Shown: piece by piece, positions 6,135 through 6,877 of the stretch | How the letters are laid out: every line of letters starts with the position of its first letter | Position numbering within the stretch: the first letter of the stretch is position 1 | Translations under genes and position numbers: made by a program | Source: Candidatus Woesearchaeota archaeon | GTDB lineage: Archaea; Nanobdellota; Nanobdellia; Woesearchaeales; GW2011-AR4 | Reading direction: 5' to 3' | Assembly: GCA_016784195.1 (NCBI GenBank) | Contig: JADHVE010000058.1 | Location: forward strand, 1 to 6,877 | Length of the DNA stretch: 6,877 nucleotides | Notes under the pieces: generated by a model | Seen by the model: only the letters and a program-made list of their open reading frames with translations | Told to the model about the DNA's origin: nothing | Database searches by the model: none

Positions 6135-6877
6135 ATGAAAATAAAAAGATTCAATAAAAAAGCAAATATAATTCCTTTATTATTCGGAATTCTATTAATA
6201 ATCACTGTTTTTTATTTTGGATTTTTTATGGATTCAACTGAGAATAAGATCAGCGGAGCAGTTATTGGGATGGAAAGTGTTAGCGGGATGGTTACTGAAA
6301 AAGGAATATATCAATCTACGCGGTGGGAAGATCAAGATGAATCTACGCAACAATGGTTGTTAAAACAATGGAAACAAGGAGAACCTAAGTACGAAGTCAT
6401 ATCTGATAGTGAATTGAAAGTTGTTGATTATACCCCTTGGACTGTTGAACAAGTCCAAGAGAAATATGGAGACCAAGCTGCTGGAGAATATAGTAAATAT
6501 TCCAATAATGTTGACGGAATTGGTTCCAACCCATCTGAGACTTTTGAGAAATTACCTAATGGAAACATATTGGTAACAAAAACTCAATCAACAGGTATGG
6601 GTGATGGTTCAACTTTTAAAACCATTGAGGAAATCAATCCAAAGGGTGTGGTAGTAAGCTCTGAATTTATTTTAAATGATAAATCAGATGCTCAAAAAAA
6701 AGCAGACGAGTATCTTAAGGAAACAGGGAAAGGGGAAAAGGATATATCAGAAATAAAAATTGGAAGGTCTGTGGAAACATTAACACAGCAAAAAGCAAGC
6801 GCATTGGTTTCAAATATGTTAAGGATGCTGCTTGGAAAGTTTGGCTTTGACAAAGTCAGCGAGATATGCAAGGCAGA
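6135..6877 (+). CDS. membrane-anchored extracellular protein, N-terminal part (cut by window edge)
   Basis: Open from ATG 6135 to the end of the window: 247 complete codons without a stop. The basic start MKIKRFNKKA is followed by one hydrophobic helix (about residues 12-31), predicting an N-in signal anchor with the rest outside the cell. The visible ectodomain is polar, rich in Lys, Glu, Asp and Gln, and has a single cysteine near the edge (245), in GFDKVSEIC. A nine-base repeat, AATCTACGC (6313-6321 and 6340-6348), sits in the early ectodomain. I do not recognise a family. The start lies one base after the stop of the 359-residue gene and has no SD, so translation is probably coupled. With the two genes before it, this forms a set of anchored envelope proteins. 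Confidence 0.8.
   Translation, partial: MKIKRFNKKANIIPLLFGILLIITVFYFGFFMDSTENKISGAVIGMESVSGMVTEKGIYQSTRWEDQDESTQQWLLKQWKQGEPKYEVISDSELKVVDYTPWTVEQVQEKYGDQAAGEYSKYSNNVDGIGSNPSETFEKLPNGNILVTKTQSTGMGDGSTFKTIEEINPKGVVVSSEFILNDKSDAQKKADEYLKETGKGEKDISEIKIGRSVETLTQQKASALVSNMLRMLLGKFGFDKVSEICKA

Noticed and set aside
1..6877. CRISPR array or long tandem repeats
   Set aside because: No regularly spaced direct repeats were seen on reading through the window.

Overview
The window is AT-rich and reads like a piece of a DPANN-type archaeal genome, closest in style to Pacearchaeota, Woesearchaeota or Nanoarchaeota. The reasons are an archaeal TATA promoter (TTTATATA at 2419-2426), few Shine-Dalgarno sites, tightly packed genes, and Cys-rich membrane-anchored proteins of a kind I associate from memory with that group. 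The lineage is an inference.

Bases 1-224 (minus strand) hold the 5' part of an IS200/IS605-family transposase gene, tnpA, cut by the window edge. Its start codon abuts a perfect hairpin whose loop carries the Shine-Dalgarno sequence. A second, 11-bp hairpin at 186-224 is the best candidate for the subterminal left-end hairpin of the element. About 85 bases with two small hairpins (248-265 and 286-305) separate this from the next gene.

Bases 323-2290 (plus) encode methionyl-tRNA synthetase with both catalytic signatures, one zinc knuckle, a C-terminal EMAP/tRNA-binding OB domain and a short extra tail. A gap of about 180 bases follows. It holds a terminator-like stem, a perfect 10-bp inverted repeat, a strong TATA box, and a second 9-bp inverted repeat lying from the TATA box across the predicted transcription start.

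This promoter drives a candidate operon of four genes. The first is a 52-residue ribbon-helix-helix protein. The second, overlapping it by 17 bases, is a 759-residue N-terminally anchored, Cys-containing protein. After a 157-base AT-rich gap come a 359-residue membrane protein with a Cys-rich middle and a C-terminal DxDxDGxxD calcium-loop-like motif, and, one base after its stop, a membrane-anchored protein that runs off the right edge.

The last three genes look like parts of one cell-surface or envelope assembly, with the small DNA-binding protein as a likely (auto)regulator. I cannot name the function of the surface proteins from sequence alone. The most interesting parts are the regulator and palindromic promoter coupled to the surface cluster, and the hairpin-embedded ribosome binding site of tnpA.
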